Source of the DNA: Anaeromassilibacillus sp. An200
GTDB lineage: Bacteria > Bacillota > Clostridia > Oscillospirales > Acutalibacteraceae
Reading direction: 5' to 3'
DNA length: 35,452 nucleotides
Assembly: GCF_002160025.1 (NCBI RefSeq)
Contig: NZ_NFJU01000030.1
Span: 1 to 35,452 of the forward strand
Both the position numbers and the translations under genes were made by a program. Position 1 is the first letter of the stretch. Each line of letters opens with the position of its first letter. Below the pieces are notes generated by a model that was given only the letters and a program-made list of their open reading frames with translations, was not told the origin of the DNA and ran no database searches. This document shows, in pieces, positions 8,083 through 16,134 of the stretch.

Positions 8083-9321
8083 TTATGGGGACGGATGCAG
8101 CATACGGCGCGTGGTATACTTTCCGACCGCGCAGGCCACAGCCCCTGCCAGGGAAAGGACGCACCAGAACGCCAATACCATCCCCCATCCGCCCGTCTCA
8201 CTGAGCATGCCGAATCCCGCGCCCGAGAATGCGCTGCCCAGATAGGTAGAAGCGTTGAACAGTCCGGTCAGCGTGGCGGTAAGCCCCAGAGAACGGTAAT
8301 GCAAAGGAAGAAGGCTCAGCAGCATGGTGCTGACACCCGTCATGCACGTGGTGGAAACCAGCAGCATGATCAGTGTGACGGGCAGGCTGAAGCGGCCGGC
8401 CAGCCACCATCCTCCCGCCGCCGCACCGCACAGCACAAAAAACAGCAGTCCTGTAACGGTTTCATTATGCAGCCATTTTTCCTGCACTGCTCTTGCCAGA
8501 TACACACCGGACAGGTTTACCACCGGCACAATCAGGGTCAGGGCCACCGATACCGCAGAGGGAAACCCAAAGCTCTCCTGCAAATATGAGGGGGTCCAGG
8601 TCAAAATACCATCCTTGAGAAGCCCATGCAGGAACACCGCCGCACAGATGGGAATTAAGGAAGGCAGCACCATCCGAAGGGGATGGGATGCCGTGCGAGG
8701 GGCGGAAGGCTCCGAAGCGTCCGGCAGAGCATCCTGACATTTGTTCCTTTTCAGTGTGCTTACCCCAAGCAGCCATACGATTGCGGCGGCAGCCATAAAC
8801 ACTGCCCCCAGCCAGAAGCTGTACCGCCAGCTCCCCATGGCGATGCAGACCGAACTGACGCCATATGCGGCCAATGTACCCGCAGGAGTGGTCGTCGCAA
8901 GATGCAGGCAGATTTTCACACAGTGCTCCCCTTGGGTCAAATCCACCACAGTACGCACCAGGGGAGCCCAAACCAACGACTGCACCAGTCCATTGAGACC
9001 CCACAGCACGGTCATGGCGCCGATTCCCCCGCTCAGCGCCATACCCGCGTTGAGTACCGCCGATCCCAGCAGCCCGCCGCCCACCAGCAGATGAGGGGGA
9101 AAACGGTCTGCCAGGAAACCGCTGCAAAGCTGGCCCACACCATAGGCAACAAAAAAAACGCTGGCCACCTGCCCCAAAGCGCTTTTGGACAGATGATCCG
9201 CCAGTTGTATCTCCGCAATGCTCGCGGTAAAATTCAGCCGCCCCAGATAAGTAGAAAAATAGGTCAGCCAGCAGATTGCGAAAAACAGATACAGGCTGGC
9301 GGAGGTGTACAGCTTTTTCAT
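8083..9321 (-). CDS. MFS transporter, OPA (GlpT/UhpT-like) type
   Basis: A 412-aa membrane protein with about 12 hydrophobic segments. The first helix is followed by YLGRLNFTASI, and the cytoplasmic loop reads GFLADRFPP, typical of the organophosphate:phosphate antiporter branch of the major facilitator superfamily. Members exchange sugar phosphates or transport organic anions such as hexuronates. A TTG lies one codon upstream (9324), but ATG 9321 after GAAGGTGG is the natural start. It is the second transport system in this operon besides the ABC importer, suggesting import of a charged monomer or export of a product. It is separated from the upstream PHP gene by a strong GC hairpin. Confidence 0.8.
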   Translation of the reverse strand: MKKLYTSASLYLFFAICWLTYFSTYLGRLNFTASIAEIQLADHLSKSALGQVASVFFVAYGVGQLCSGFLADRFPPHLLVGGGLLGSAVLNAGMALSGGIGAMTVLWGLNGLVQSLVWAPLVRTVVDLTQGEHCVKICLHLATTTPAGTLAAYGVSSVCIAMGSWRYSFWLGAVFMAAAAIVWLLGVSTLKRNKCQDALPDASEPSAPRTASHPLRMVLPSLIPICAAVFLHGLLKDGILTWTPSYLQESFGFPSAVSVALTLIVPVVNLSGVYLARAVQEKWLHNETVTGLLFFVLCGAAAGGWWLAGRFSLPVTLIMLLVSTTCMTGVSTMLLSLLPLHYRSLGLTATLTGLFNASTYLGSAFSGAGFGMLSETGGWGMVLAFWCVLSLAGAVACAVGKYTTRRMLHPSP

Positions 9322-9347
9322 CAAGTAACTACCACCTTCAAGCAGGA

Positions 9348-9384
9348 TCGCCCCGCCGCAATGCGCAAAATAGCGGCGGGGCGA
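9348..9384 (-). other. GC-rich intergenic hairpin inside the operon
   Basis: TCGCCCCGCCGC (9348-9359) pairs perfectly over 12 bp with 9373-9384 around a 13-nt loop, between the PHP and MFS genes. No T tract follows in the minus direction, so it is more likely an mRNA stability or processing element, or a weak attenuator, than a full terminator. Confidence 0.55.
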
Positions 9385-9399
9385 ACAGGAGGAAAAAAG

Positions 9400-10350
9400 T
9401 TATTTTTCAGGGAAAAACCAGGGGTTCATCCATGCCTTGCGTCCCGCACCGTCCGTAATCTGCACCCACAAATACGGGGTGCCCGGCCGGATGGAATCCA
9501 GACGCAGCTCGGCATGGGTCAGATCACAGGCATCGGAATATTCGCAAAGCAGCGGATTGATGCCCTGTGTCATGACATGGATGCGCCGCACGGGCGAGCA
9601 ATCCAGCTTCAGTACTCCATCCTCAATGCAGCACTGATGGATCTCCGGGCCGGTGCTGGCATAAAACTGCATCCGATCGTACGCCTCTATAATGGCTTTG
9701 TAGCTCAGCTCCGGAGCCTTGAACACCACCCAGCCGCCGCAGGAATCATCCTCGCAGTTGCGCCCCTCATGGTTATCGTCCGCAGCGATGCAGCGGATGG
9801 GGCGGTTGAGCAGACGCAGCGCCAGAGCGTACTCATTCTGGCTGCTGCCGTTGTTTGTGGCTACCTCAGCGCTGTAGTTGTAGATCTCCAGCCCGTCATA
9901 ATTTCCATAGTGAAGAAATTCTTCCCCGCTTTCGCAGGACCAGGCCGGGTGGTTGTAATTTACGATATATCCGTTTTTGTGAAATTCCTCCACCTTGGCG
10001 GCGATGGCCTCAGGCGTGTACGCTTCCGCCCGGTATACCGGCACGGCATGGGCCGGATCGCGGGCAATGGCACACAGATGGCAGGTCTGATTGAAGCTGT
10101 ATTTTTTTCCGTACACAAAGCTGTCGGTATCCACCTCAATCCCCACAAGCGCCAGGAAATCGGGATCGTTCAGCTCACTGTGATCCACCAGAACATTATG
10201 ATCCGTGTAGGCGATCACACTGTAACCGTTGGCTTTGTAGTGGTCTTTGACCTGCTGCGGAGTCAGCCGCCCGTCCGAACAGGTGGTGTGGCAATGCAGG
10301 TTTGCTTTATAAGAGTTGTACTCACCGCAAAGCAGTTCAATGCGTTCCAT
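9400..10350 (-). CDS. PHP-domain metal-dependent phosphoesterase-like protein
   Basis: This 316-aa protein carries the PHP (polymerase and histidinol phosphatase) metal-binding motifs: HCHTTCSDG (19-27), YTDHN (47-51), a Glu in GIEVDT, NYNHPAW in the middle, and a late D-x-H element (AADDNHEG). PHP proteins coordinate two or three metals and usually hydrolyse phosphate monoesters or phosphodiesters. The last about 70 residues are a beta-rich extension (PYLWVQITDG) common in stand-alone PHP proteins of this type. AAAGGA lies before ATG 10350. It follows the substrate-binding lipoprotein gene and precedes an OPA-type transporter, which together hint at a phosphorylated compound in the pathway. 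The substrate is unknown. Confidence 0.8.
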   Translation of the reverse strand: MERIELLCGEYNSYKANLHCHTTCSDGRLTPQQVKDHYKANGYSVIAYTDHNVLVDHSELNDPDFLALVGIEVDTDSFVYGKKYSFNQTCHLCAIARDPAHAVPVYRAEAYTPEAIAAKVEEFHKNGYIVNYNHPAWSCESGEEFLHYGNYDGLEIYNYSAEVATNNGSSQNEYALALRLLNRPIRCIAADDNHEGRNCEDDSCGGWVVFKAPELSYKAIIEAYDRMQFYASTGPEIHQCCIEDGVLKLDCSPVRRIHVMTQGINPLLCEYSDACDLTHAELRLDSIRPGTPYLWVQITDGAGRKAWMNPWFFPEK

Positions 10351-10398
10351 AAAACGGTCCTTTCTGCTGCGAATAACCCGCAGGCGGCAAATCCCGCC

Positions 10399-10433
10399 CC
10401 CCGAAGCGATCAGACGGGGCATCTCCTTCGGGG
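10399..10433 (-). other. Intergenic hairpin between binding-protein and PHP genes
   Basis: CCCCGAAG (10399-10406) pairs with CTTCGGGG (10426-10433) around a 19-nt loop, just downstream of the lipoprotein gene stop. There is no T run on the minus strand. Placement after a solute-binding protein gene suits a 3' stabilising hairpin or partial terminator that keeps that mRNA abundant. Confidence 0.45.
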
Positions 10434-10458
10434 AGCGGTATTATAACAGAATCAAATA

Positions 10459-12252
10459 TCAGGTTCCGTAGGTTTCACGCGCATAGGCAATGGCATCGTT
10501 GATGGCCTGCTCCAGCTCGGGGCCGCCTGCCTGATTGAATTCTGCGCGGTACTGCTCCCAGCCGGTGTCAATATCCAGCTGGCCGCCCATCATCTGGGCA
10601 AGGTAGCGGTTGCTGATCTCCACCAGAGTGGTCTGGGTGTTGGCCCATTCCGAATCCAGCACAGCCAAGCCATAGTAGGAAGGCAGCTCCACATAGACAT
10701 TGTCCACAAAGCCTGCCACCGTATCCAGTGCATACTGATAGGCTTCCTTCGTCTCCCCTTCCGCCCAGTCCAGCGTGTTATCGTAAGGGGTTGTTACGGC
10801 GGTCCACCAGTCGTTGGTTTCCAGATCCAGCATCATTTCACTGGCGCAGAACAGATAGGAGAACCACATATACCGGCAGCGGTCGGGATTCGGATAGCCG
10901 TAGGACTTATTGATGTTGACAAACTCATCAATGTTGTAAACGACATTTTCACCATCCATGGTGTAGGTCAGGCCTTCGATGCCGCGGAACAGCAGCTCCT
11001 GGCCTTCGTTGCTGGCAAGGAACTCCACCAGATCCAGCACGCGATCCGGATATTCGCAGCTGGTGGGAATGAAGTAATGCGCACCGACATAGACCGGAAC
11101 ATCATAAAGCTTCATCCATCCTTCGCTGCCCTGCAAAGCTGTGCCCAGCGTCAGATCCTTCAGGGAGCCGTCGTCGGGATGTGCGTTCATCCAGGAGTCA
11201 TACAGCTTTTTGAACTGCGTATAGTAGCCGTAACCATAGCCGTAAGAAGCAAGGCTTTCGTTGTTGAAGGCGGCATAGCCGTCGTCCTCATCCACCAGAG
11301 TACCCACACCGTTGTGAATCTGGTTGTTGGCGTACATGGAAGCCAGGGTGCGCACAACCTCTTTGCTCTCATCCGAAACCGTCATCAGAGTCCAGTGCTC
11401 ATCAGCGGTGCCGATGGCGGCCTCATCGTCCGGCACGAGCCCGGTCCACAGCCAGTCATAAGTAGCCGGAGTACGCAGGGAGGTGCCGTTGGGACGGGCG
11501 ATGGTGCTGTCAATTTCAGCCCAGTTCGTCAGCTTGTTGTTGTACGGCCACCAGCCGGAATAGCCGGCATCCACCGCGTTTTGGGTAAACTGAATGAACT
11601 CATCCACCGTAGAGGGAACCTTGCCGTCGTTGACCTCCTCCAGGATCGCCGTGTTATAGGCAGGCACACCGCTGAACGCGGGATATGCCCGGGCGGAGAA
11701 GGAGTAAATGGCATACGCGGCGTTTTCATCGCCGGTATACATTTTGTTGTACATCTTGTACTCGTCGCTGTTGATGATCTTATGCAGAATAGGATAGCGA
11801 TCCGGTTCCGCGTTGATGATTTCCGCGATGTTCCAGACAGCCTCCTCCTCCGCATACTTCTTCAGGGTAGCGGCGGAACCCCATGTGGGGAACAGGTCGG
11901 GGGCAGCGCCTACCGCCACCTCGGTTGCCAAGCGATCGTCATAGCCTTCGATACCGGTATCATACTCCAAAGTAACGTTGACTTTTTCCTCGATAGCCTT
12001 TTTGATGGGATCGTTTGCCATCCCCTCGGCGTCATCCGTGCTGTTGGCATACTGGGAAAACCGGATGTTTACCGTCTCCCTGTCCGCATTGCCGCCAGTC
12101 TCGCCGCCCTCACTGGCACTCGCACCGGAGCTCTGAGCCCCATCCGTACCGGTGGAACTGGCTGACGGCGTGCTGTTGCAGCCGGCCAATGTACCCAAAA
12201 GCAGGGCCAGCCCCATTGTCAGAGCCAAAAGGCGTTTCGGTCGCTTAATCAT
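10459..12252 (-). CDS. ABC transporter substrate-binding lipoprotein (LipO/YtcQ-like)
   Basis: This 597-aa protein begins with a basic n-region, a hydrophobic core and the lipobox LAGC with Cys25, followed by a Ser/Gly/Thr-rich linker to about residue 60. It is therefore a membrane-anchored extracellular binding protein. The length and many aromatic residues fit the large family-1 sugar-binding proteins that partner LplB/LplC permeases and bind oligosaccharides. AAGGAGG precedes ATG 12252 at ideal spacing; longer in-frame starts upstream have none. The 140-nt gap from the permease gene holds a small ACCCG/CGGGT hairpin (12355-12370) followed by TTTT in the minus direction, which may attenuate transcription. 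The ligand is unknown. Confidence 0.9.
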   Translation of the reverse strand: MIKRPKRLLALTMGLALLLGTLAGCNSTPSASSTGTDGAQSSGASASEGGETGGNADRETVNIRFSQYANSTDDAEGMANDPIKKAIEEKVNVTLEYDTGIEGYDDRLATEVAVGAAPDLFPTWGSAATLKKYAEEEAVWNIAEIINAEPDRYPILHKIINSDEYKMYNKMYTGDENAAYAIYSFSARAYPAFSGVPAYNTAILEEVNDGKVPSTVDEFIQFTQNAVDAGYSGWWPYNNKLTNWAEIDSTIARPNGTSLRTPATYDWLWTGLVPDDEAAIGTADEHWTLMTVSDESKEVVRTLASMYANNQIHNGVGTLVDEDDGYAAFNNESLASYGYGYGYYTQFKKLYDSWMNAHPDDGSLKDLTLGTALQGSEGWMKLYDVPVYVGAHYFIPTSCEYPDRVLDLVEFLASNEGQELLFRGIEGLTYTMDGENVVYNIDEFVNINKSYGYPNPDRCRYMWFSYLFCASEMMLDLETNDWWTAVTTPYDNTLDWAEGETKEAYQYALDTVAGFVDNVYVELPSYYGLAVLDSEWANTQTTLVEISNRYLAQMMGGQLDIDTGWEQYRAEFNQAGGPELEQAINDAIAYARETYGT

Positions 12253-12392
12253 ATTCTTTTCCTCCTTTGTCAGTAAAGATATGCTTAGGGCTTGTTTGAA
12301 CAATGGCATAAATCGTTTTCTTTTCTCCTCCCTTTTCAAACAGGGCCCTGCAAAACCCGCAAGGACGGGTCTTGATTCACATGGATGATGGA

Positions 12393-13325
12393 TTATTCCT
12401 TGACCGCGCCGATCAGGATCCCCTTTGCAAAATGCTTCTGCAAAAAAGGATATACACACATAATCGGCAGCATGGCACAGATGATGGTAGCCATGCGCAG
12501 TGCCATAGGCGGGGGAAGCTGCGCGCCGAAATCGGTGGCTCCCTGCCGCACCTGAGCCATCATTGCCGAATCGGTCAGCACCCGGCGGAGCACCCAGGCA
12601 AAGGGCTGAAGCTCGGATTTGTTTGCAATGTACATCATGTAGCTGTAGTAATCGTTCCAGAATCCAACCGCCAGGAACAGGCCCACCGCTGCCAGCATCG
12701 GTTTGGACAGGGGAAGCAGGATCCGGAAAAACACCCCCACCTCATTGCATCCGTCAATACAGGCCGCGTCCTCCAGATTCCGGGGCACCGAGTAGGAAAA
12801 ATAATTCCGCATGATAATGAAATAGGTGATGCTGAAACCATAGGGCAGCACCATAACCCAATAATTGCGGATCAGGTTCAGATCCATGTACAGGATATAA
12901 GTGGGAATCAGGCCGCCGGTGAAAAACATGGTAAACACAGCCAGCACATTGATAAGCTTCATGCCAGGCACATGCACCTTGCTCACAGCGTAAGCCATGG
13001 TGGACGTGATCAGAAGGCTCAGCAGCGTTCCAATCACCGTTTTACTCGCTGAAATCCAGAGACTGGTGGTGAAAGACGAATTGCTGAAAATAGTCCTGTA
13101 ATACTGGAAATCCACTCCGCCGGATGGCCAAAGCATCAGTCCGCCTTTGACAAACTCCTCGTAAGGAGTCACCGACGCCACAAAAACGTACCACATAGGG
13201 TAAAAGCAGATCAGAGCAAAGCACACACAGAACGCCAGAACAAAGACATCGTAAAAATTGAAGCCAAAACGCTGGCGCAGGCTTTTGCGCGGCATATTGA
13301 TTTTGTCCGCATTGGGAACCGCCAT
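12393..13325 (-). CDS. Sugar ABC transporter permease (LplC/YtcP-like)
   Basis: A 310-aa integral membrane protein with about six transmembrane segments. It carries the permease EAA loop, here EDAACIDGCNEVGVFFRILL followed by PLSKP, which docks the ATPase. The C-terminus PFLQKHFAKGILIGAVKE is the typical end of LplC/YtcP/AraQ-type permeases (CUT1 branch). It forms the channel with the 331-aa partner encoded 14 nt upstream. No ATP-binding subunit is encoded in the window; this family generally shares an MsmX/UgpC-type ATPase encoded elsewhere. A ribosome binding site (GGAGGGAAGG) lies before the ATG. Confidence 0.92.
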   Translation of the reverse strand: MAVPNADKINMPRKSLRQRFGFNFYDVFVLAFCVCFALICFYPMWYVFVASVTPYEEFVKGGLMLWPSGGVDFQYYRTIFSNSSFTTSLWISASKTVIGTLLSLLITSTMAYAVSKVHVPGMKLINVLAVFTMFFTGGLIPTYILYMDLNLIRNYWVMVLPYGFSITYFIIMRNYFSYSVPRNLEDAACIDGCNEVGVFFRILLPLSKPMLAAVGLFLAVGFWNDYYSYMMYIANKSELQPFAWVLRRVLTDSAMMAQVRQGATDFGAQLPPPMALRMATIICAMLPIMCVYPFLQKHFAKGILIGAVKE

Positions 13326-13339
13326 TTTCCTTCCCTCCT

Positions 13340-14335
13340 TTAAAAGATGCCCATGACATCCAGCTTCTTGACAAACTTATTGGAAAGCACCAGGGTGATC
13401 AGCCCCAGGACGTTCAGCAAAAGGTTTGCCGCGGTGGACAACTCAAACTCCGCGCCTCCGCCCAAGCTGATACGGTAGATGTAAGTGGAAAGCACGTCGC
13501 CGGTCGAATACACGAAGGTGTTGTACAGGTTGTACACCTGATCGAAGTTGGAAAGGAACAGCTGGGACACCTGCAGCAGAAACATCACCGCCACGCTGGG
13601 CAGAATCCGGGGAAAGGTAATATGCAGGAGCATATCCCTGCGGTTTCCTCCGTCGATGGCTGCCGCCTCATAGAGCGTGGGATCCACCCCAGCTATCGCC
13701 GCCAGATAAATAATAGTGGAATAACCGGAGGTTTTGATAATGTTCGTCACCACCAGGATACCGCGGAAGAGATTGGGCTGCTTCATAAAATCAATAGCCT
13801 CTCCGCCCATCGCCACAATAATCTGGTTGACCACGCCGCCCATATCCCCGGGCACAGGAGCCTGCAAAAACACCTGCACCAGTCCTGCAAAGATAACCCA
13901 GGAGAGGAAATAGGGCAGATACACACAGGTCTGTATCACACTCTTCACCCGGCGAAGCACGAGTTCATTAATCATCAGGGCCAGAAACACATTAAAAGAA
14001 AATCCGAATATCAAATGATATACATTGATAATCACTGTGTTTTTGAATGCCTGGATAAACGAAGGGTCGGAGAAGAGCTCCTGATAATGCTTCAATCCCA
14101 CCCAGGGACTTCCCCACACGCCCTGATTAATCCTGAAATCTTTAAAGGCCAGCAAAATACCGTACATGGGGCCGTAGCTGAACAGAAGCAGGAAGATCAG
14201 CCCAGGCAAAGCCAGAAGATAGATAAACCAATACTTGCGCAGTGCCAGCAGCGCGCGCCGGGGCACCGTGCGCAGCCGCTCGCCCAGAGGCAGTTTGGGC
14301 TGGATCGAATGGATTGGAGCAGCCGTTTTGGCCAT
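13340..14335 (-). CDS. Sugar ABC transporter permease (LplB/YteP-like)
   Basis: A 331-aa membrane protein, the first gene of the minus-strand operon. After a basic cytoplasmic N-terminus come about six transmembrane segments; the motif YGILLAFKDFRINQGVWGS follows the first segment, as in LplB-type permeases. The EAA loop reads EAAAIDGGNRRDMLLHITF followed by PRILP. ATG 14335 follows GGAGGA; an upstream in-frame start at 14419 lacks one. It pairs with the LplC-like permease and the lipoprotein to import an oligosaccharide or glycoside. Expression probably starts at the promoter 14470-14498, with repeated motif sites on both sides of it. Confidence 0.92.
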   Translation of the reverse strand: MAKTAAPIHSIQPKLPLGERLRTVPRRALLALRKYWFIYLLALPGLIFLLLFSYGPMYGILLAFKDFRINQGVWGSPWVGLKHYQELFSDPSFIQAFKNTVIINVYHLIFGFSFNVFLALMINELVLRRVKSVIQTCVYLPYFLSWVIFAGLVQVFLQAPVPGDMGGVVNQIIVAMGGEAIDFMKQPNLFRGILVVTNIIKTSGYSTIIYLAAIAGVDPTLYEAAAIDGGNRRDMLLHITFPRILPSVAVMFLLQVSQLFLSNFDQVYNLYNTFVYSTGDVLSTYIYRISLGGGAEFELSTAANLLLNVLGLITLVLSNKFVKKLDVMGIF

Positions 14336-14469
14336 GGTGAGTCTCCTCCGTTTCTGACTAAGATTGTTTACTAATATCCAAGGCGAGTTTTTTAATAAAA
14401 ATATGGGTTTCTCAGTCAATTTGGTGAAAAACTTATGACATAATATCCTTGTTTTTTCAGTATGCTTAC

Positions 14470-14498
14470 ACTATATCAGCATTTTGCCTTAGTGTCAA
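14470..14498 (-). promoter_or_regulatory. Sigma-A promoter of the transport/hydrolase operon
   Basis: On the minus strand TTGACA (14493-14498), a 17-bp spacer and TATAGT (14470-14475) form a near-consensus promoter 135 nt upstream of the first permease start. This leaves a leader of roughly 125 nt containing one WTTAGTRAWAT site. Confidence 0.8.
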
Positions 14499-14783
14499 GC
14501 AACTCTCCGATCAAAAAGCGAGCCATAAGTTTAGTAAAATATACAAGTTATACTACTAATAAGAAGTAATTATTATTAGTGAAAATGAAAATTCAACCCT
14601 TATCCTTTCCAAACGAGTGAGCCGTGAAAAATCCGCCCATCCGATCGGGCAAAAACATCCGCTTTGTTTGGAAAAAGATCTTCTTCCTGGAGCGGAAATA
14701 TTATTAGTAAATATTATCCTCTTTTTCTTTCTATCAAAGTACTTATACTATTGACTTTTAGTGTTCAGTATGGCACAATAACC

Positions 14784-14813
14784 TTGCAAAGCGTTTCAAA
14801 ATTCTTTTATATA
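14784..14813 (+). promoter_or_regulatory. Candidate promoter of the plus-strand catabolic operon
   Basis: TTGCAA (14784-14789), an 18-bp spacer and TATATA (14808-14813) give a reasonable promoter with two WTTAGTRAWAT sites downstream (about +52 and +84). An alternative is TTGACT (14751-14756) with CACAAT 17 bp later. A GCGTTTCA-containing cre-like sequence overlaps the -35, but its centre is shifted by one base. Confidence 0.45.
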
Positions 14814-14973
14814 CAGCAGTTTTTCGTGATTTTTTGAGAAACTTCCCGCTCAAACGAGCTGCATATCTTTAGTAAAATCACACGAAGCCGCAAATCAATA
14901 TTACTAATATGCATTTGCATATCCCTGTAGTTCCGTCTAACAAAAGGAAACCGCTGGATAAGGAGGGCATACA

Positions 14974-16116
14974 ATGAAAACGGTCGCATTTATTGGTTAC
15001 GGCCTGCGCGCCTTTACGATGATGAAGGCATTTCGGGCTTTGGAAGCAGACATCACTGTTTCCGCGGTGGCCGATCCCCGGTGGGAGCAGATCCGCCAAG
15101 AAAACCGGGACGATCCTTATTTTTCCAATACCCGCTATTACGAGGACGCGGACAAGCTGCTGGAAAAGGAGGAGCCCGACGGCGTATTCATTGGCACCCG
15201 CTGCTCCATGCACACCCCATTGGCCTGTAAGGTATTGGAGCGAAACATCCCCCTTTTTTTGGAAAAGCCGGTCTGTATCAACCGGGAACAGTATGAAACC
15301 CTGCGGGCGGCGGCAGACGGCAAAGAACACCGTGCCGTGGTAAGCTTCCCCCTGCGCCTTTCCTCCATCACGCTGGAAATGAAGCGAATCGTGGACAGCG
15401 GCGCTCTCGGGCGCATCACCATGGTGCAGGCGGTGAACAACGTTCCCTACGGCAGTGTGTATTATCACAGCTGGTACCGGGATCCCACCGAAACCGGCGG
15501 GCTGTTTCTGCAAAAAGCTACCCACGATATGGATTACATCCACTTTCTGATTGGAGAGCGGCCGCAGACCGTATGTGCCAAAACCACCAAGCTGCATTTT
15601 ACCGGAGATCGCCCCGCCGGGCTGCGATGCCCTGACTGTCCGGAATACCATACCTGCCTGGAAAGCAGCTACACGGTAGACCATATTTTAAAGGAGGATG
15701 TACAGGGAGACGCCTGCTGCTTCGCCCGTGACACCGGAAACGAAGATGGCGCCTGCGCCATCTTCACCACCGCCAGCGGCGCCCTCATCAGCTACAATCA
15801 TAACTTTGTGGTGAAAAAAAGCGCCGGACGGAGAGGCTGCCGGATCATCGGCACCGAGGGCAGTGTGGAATTTGATTTCTATACGGCCGAAATCCGCCAG
15901 GATCGGTACTTCACGCCCCAAAGCATCACCCACCAATTTCATTTTCCTGCCGGGCAGCACTTTGGAGGGGACGAGCAGCTGGCACTGGACTTTTTGCGGG
16001 TTCTTGACGGGTCACCCGCACAGTCGGATCTGCAAGCCGGACTTGTAAGCGCGGCTTGCTGCCTAGCTGCCCGGGAATCCGCGGAACTGGAACGATTTAT
16101 CCCGGTGGACTATTAA
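14974..16116 (+). CDS. Gfo/Idh/MocA-family oxidoreductase (first copy)
   Basis: A 380-aa NAD(P)-dependent sugar or cyclitol dehydrogenase. The N-terminal Rossmann motif is FIGYGLRA (6-13), the conserved EKP with the catalytic/structural lysine is at 97-99, and the active-site segment GGLFLQKATHDMDYIH (175-190) supplies Lys181, His184 and Asp187-type residues. A cysteine cluster (C219, C222, C228, C248, C249) in the C-terminal domain is typical of one subfamily and could bind zinc. AAGGAGG lies before the ATG. It is the first gene of the plus-strand operon, 18 nt ahead of the aldolase. The likely reaction is oxidation of a ring hydroxyl to a ketone; the substrate is unknown. Confidence 0.88.
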   Translation: MKTVAFIGYGLRAFTMMKAFRALEADITVSAVADPRWEQIRQENRDDPYFSNTRYYEDADKLLEKEEPDGVFIGTRCSMHTPLACKVLERNIPLFLEKPVCINREQYETLRAAADGKEHRAVVSFPLRLSSITLEMKRIVDSGALGRITMVQAVNNVPYGSVYYHSWYRDPTETGGLFLQKATHDMDYIHFLIGERPQTVCAKTTKLHFTGDRPAGLRCPDCPEYHTCLESSYTVDHILKEDVQGDACCFARDTGNEDGACAIFTTASGALISYNHNFVVKKSAGRRGCRIIGTEGSVEFDFYTAEIRQDRYFTPQSITHQFHFPAGQHFGGDEQLALDFLRVLDGSPAQSDLQAGLVSAACCLAARESAELERFIPVDY

Positions 16117-16134
16117 AATCAGGAGGAATACGCC

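Larger units (their letters stand above)
14367..14911. promoter_or_regulatory. Control region with seven copies of a WTTAGTRAWAT operator-like motif
   Basis: The 638-nt divergent intergenic region contains TTAGTAA/TTACTAA-centred sites at 14368-14374, 14531-14537, 14553-14559 (one mismatch), 14576-14582 (one mismatch), 14704-14710, 14869-14875 and 14901-14907. Oriented alike they read WTTAGTRAWAT. Three sites are spaced 22-23 bp apart just upstream of the minus-strand promoter, and two are 32 bp apart downstream of the candidate plus-strand promoter. Such helical spacing suggests cooperative binding of one regulator, most simply the LacI-type protein at 25669-26742. Apart from these sites and the two promoters I see no gene in this stretch. 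Confidence 0.6.

Noticed and set aside
5451-12165. Long open frames on the plus strand opposite the minus operon (for example 5451-6404, 6729-8204, 8683-10446, 11077-12165)
   Set aside because: They run antisense to genes with clear domains, are rich in His/Arg/Pro as expected from shadow frames of GC-rich genes, match no family I know, and lack credible ribosome binding sites.
14782-14798. A CcpA cre site over the plus-operon -35
   Set aside because: The sequence is cre-like, but the central CG is shifted by one base relative to the consensus, so support is too weak.
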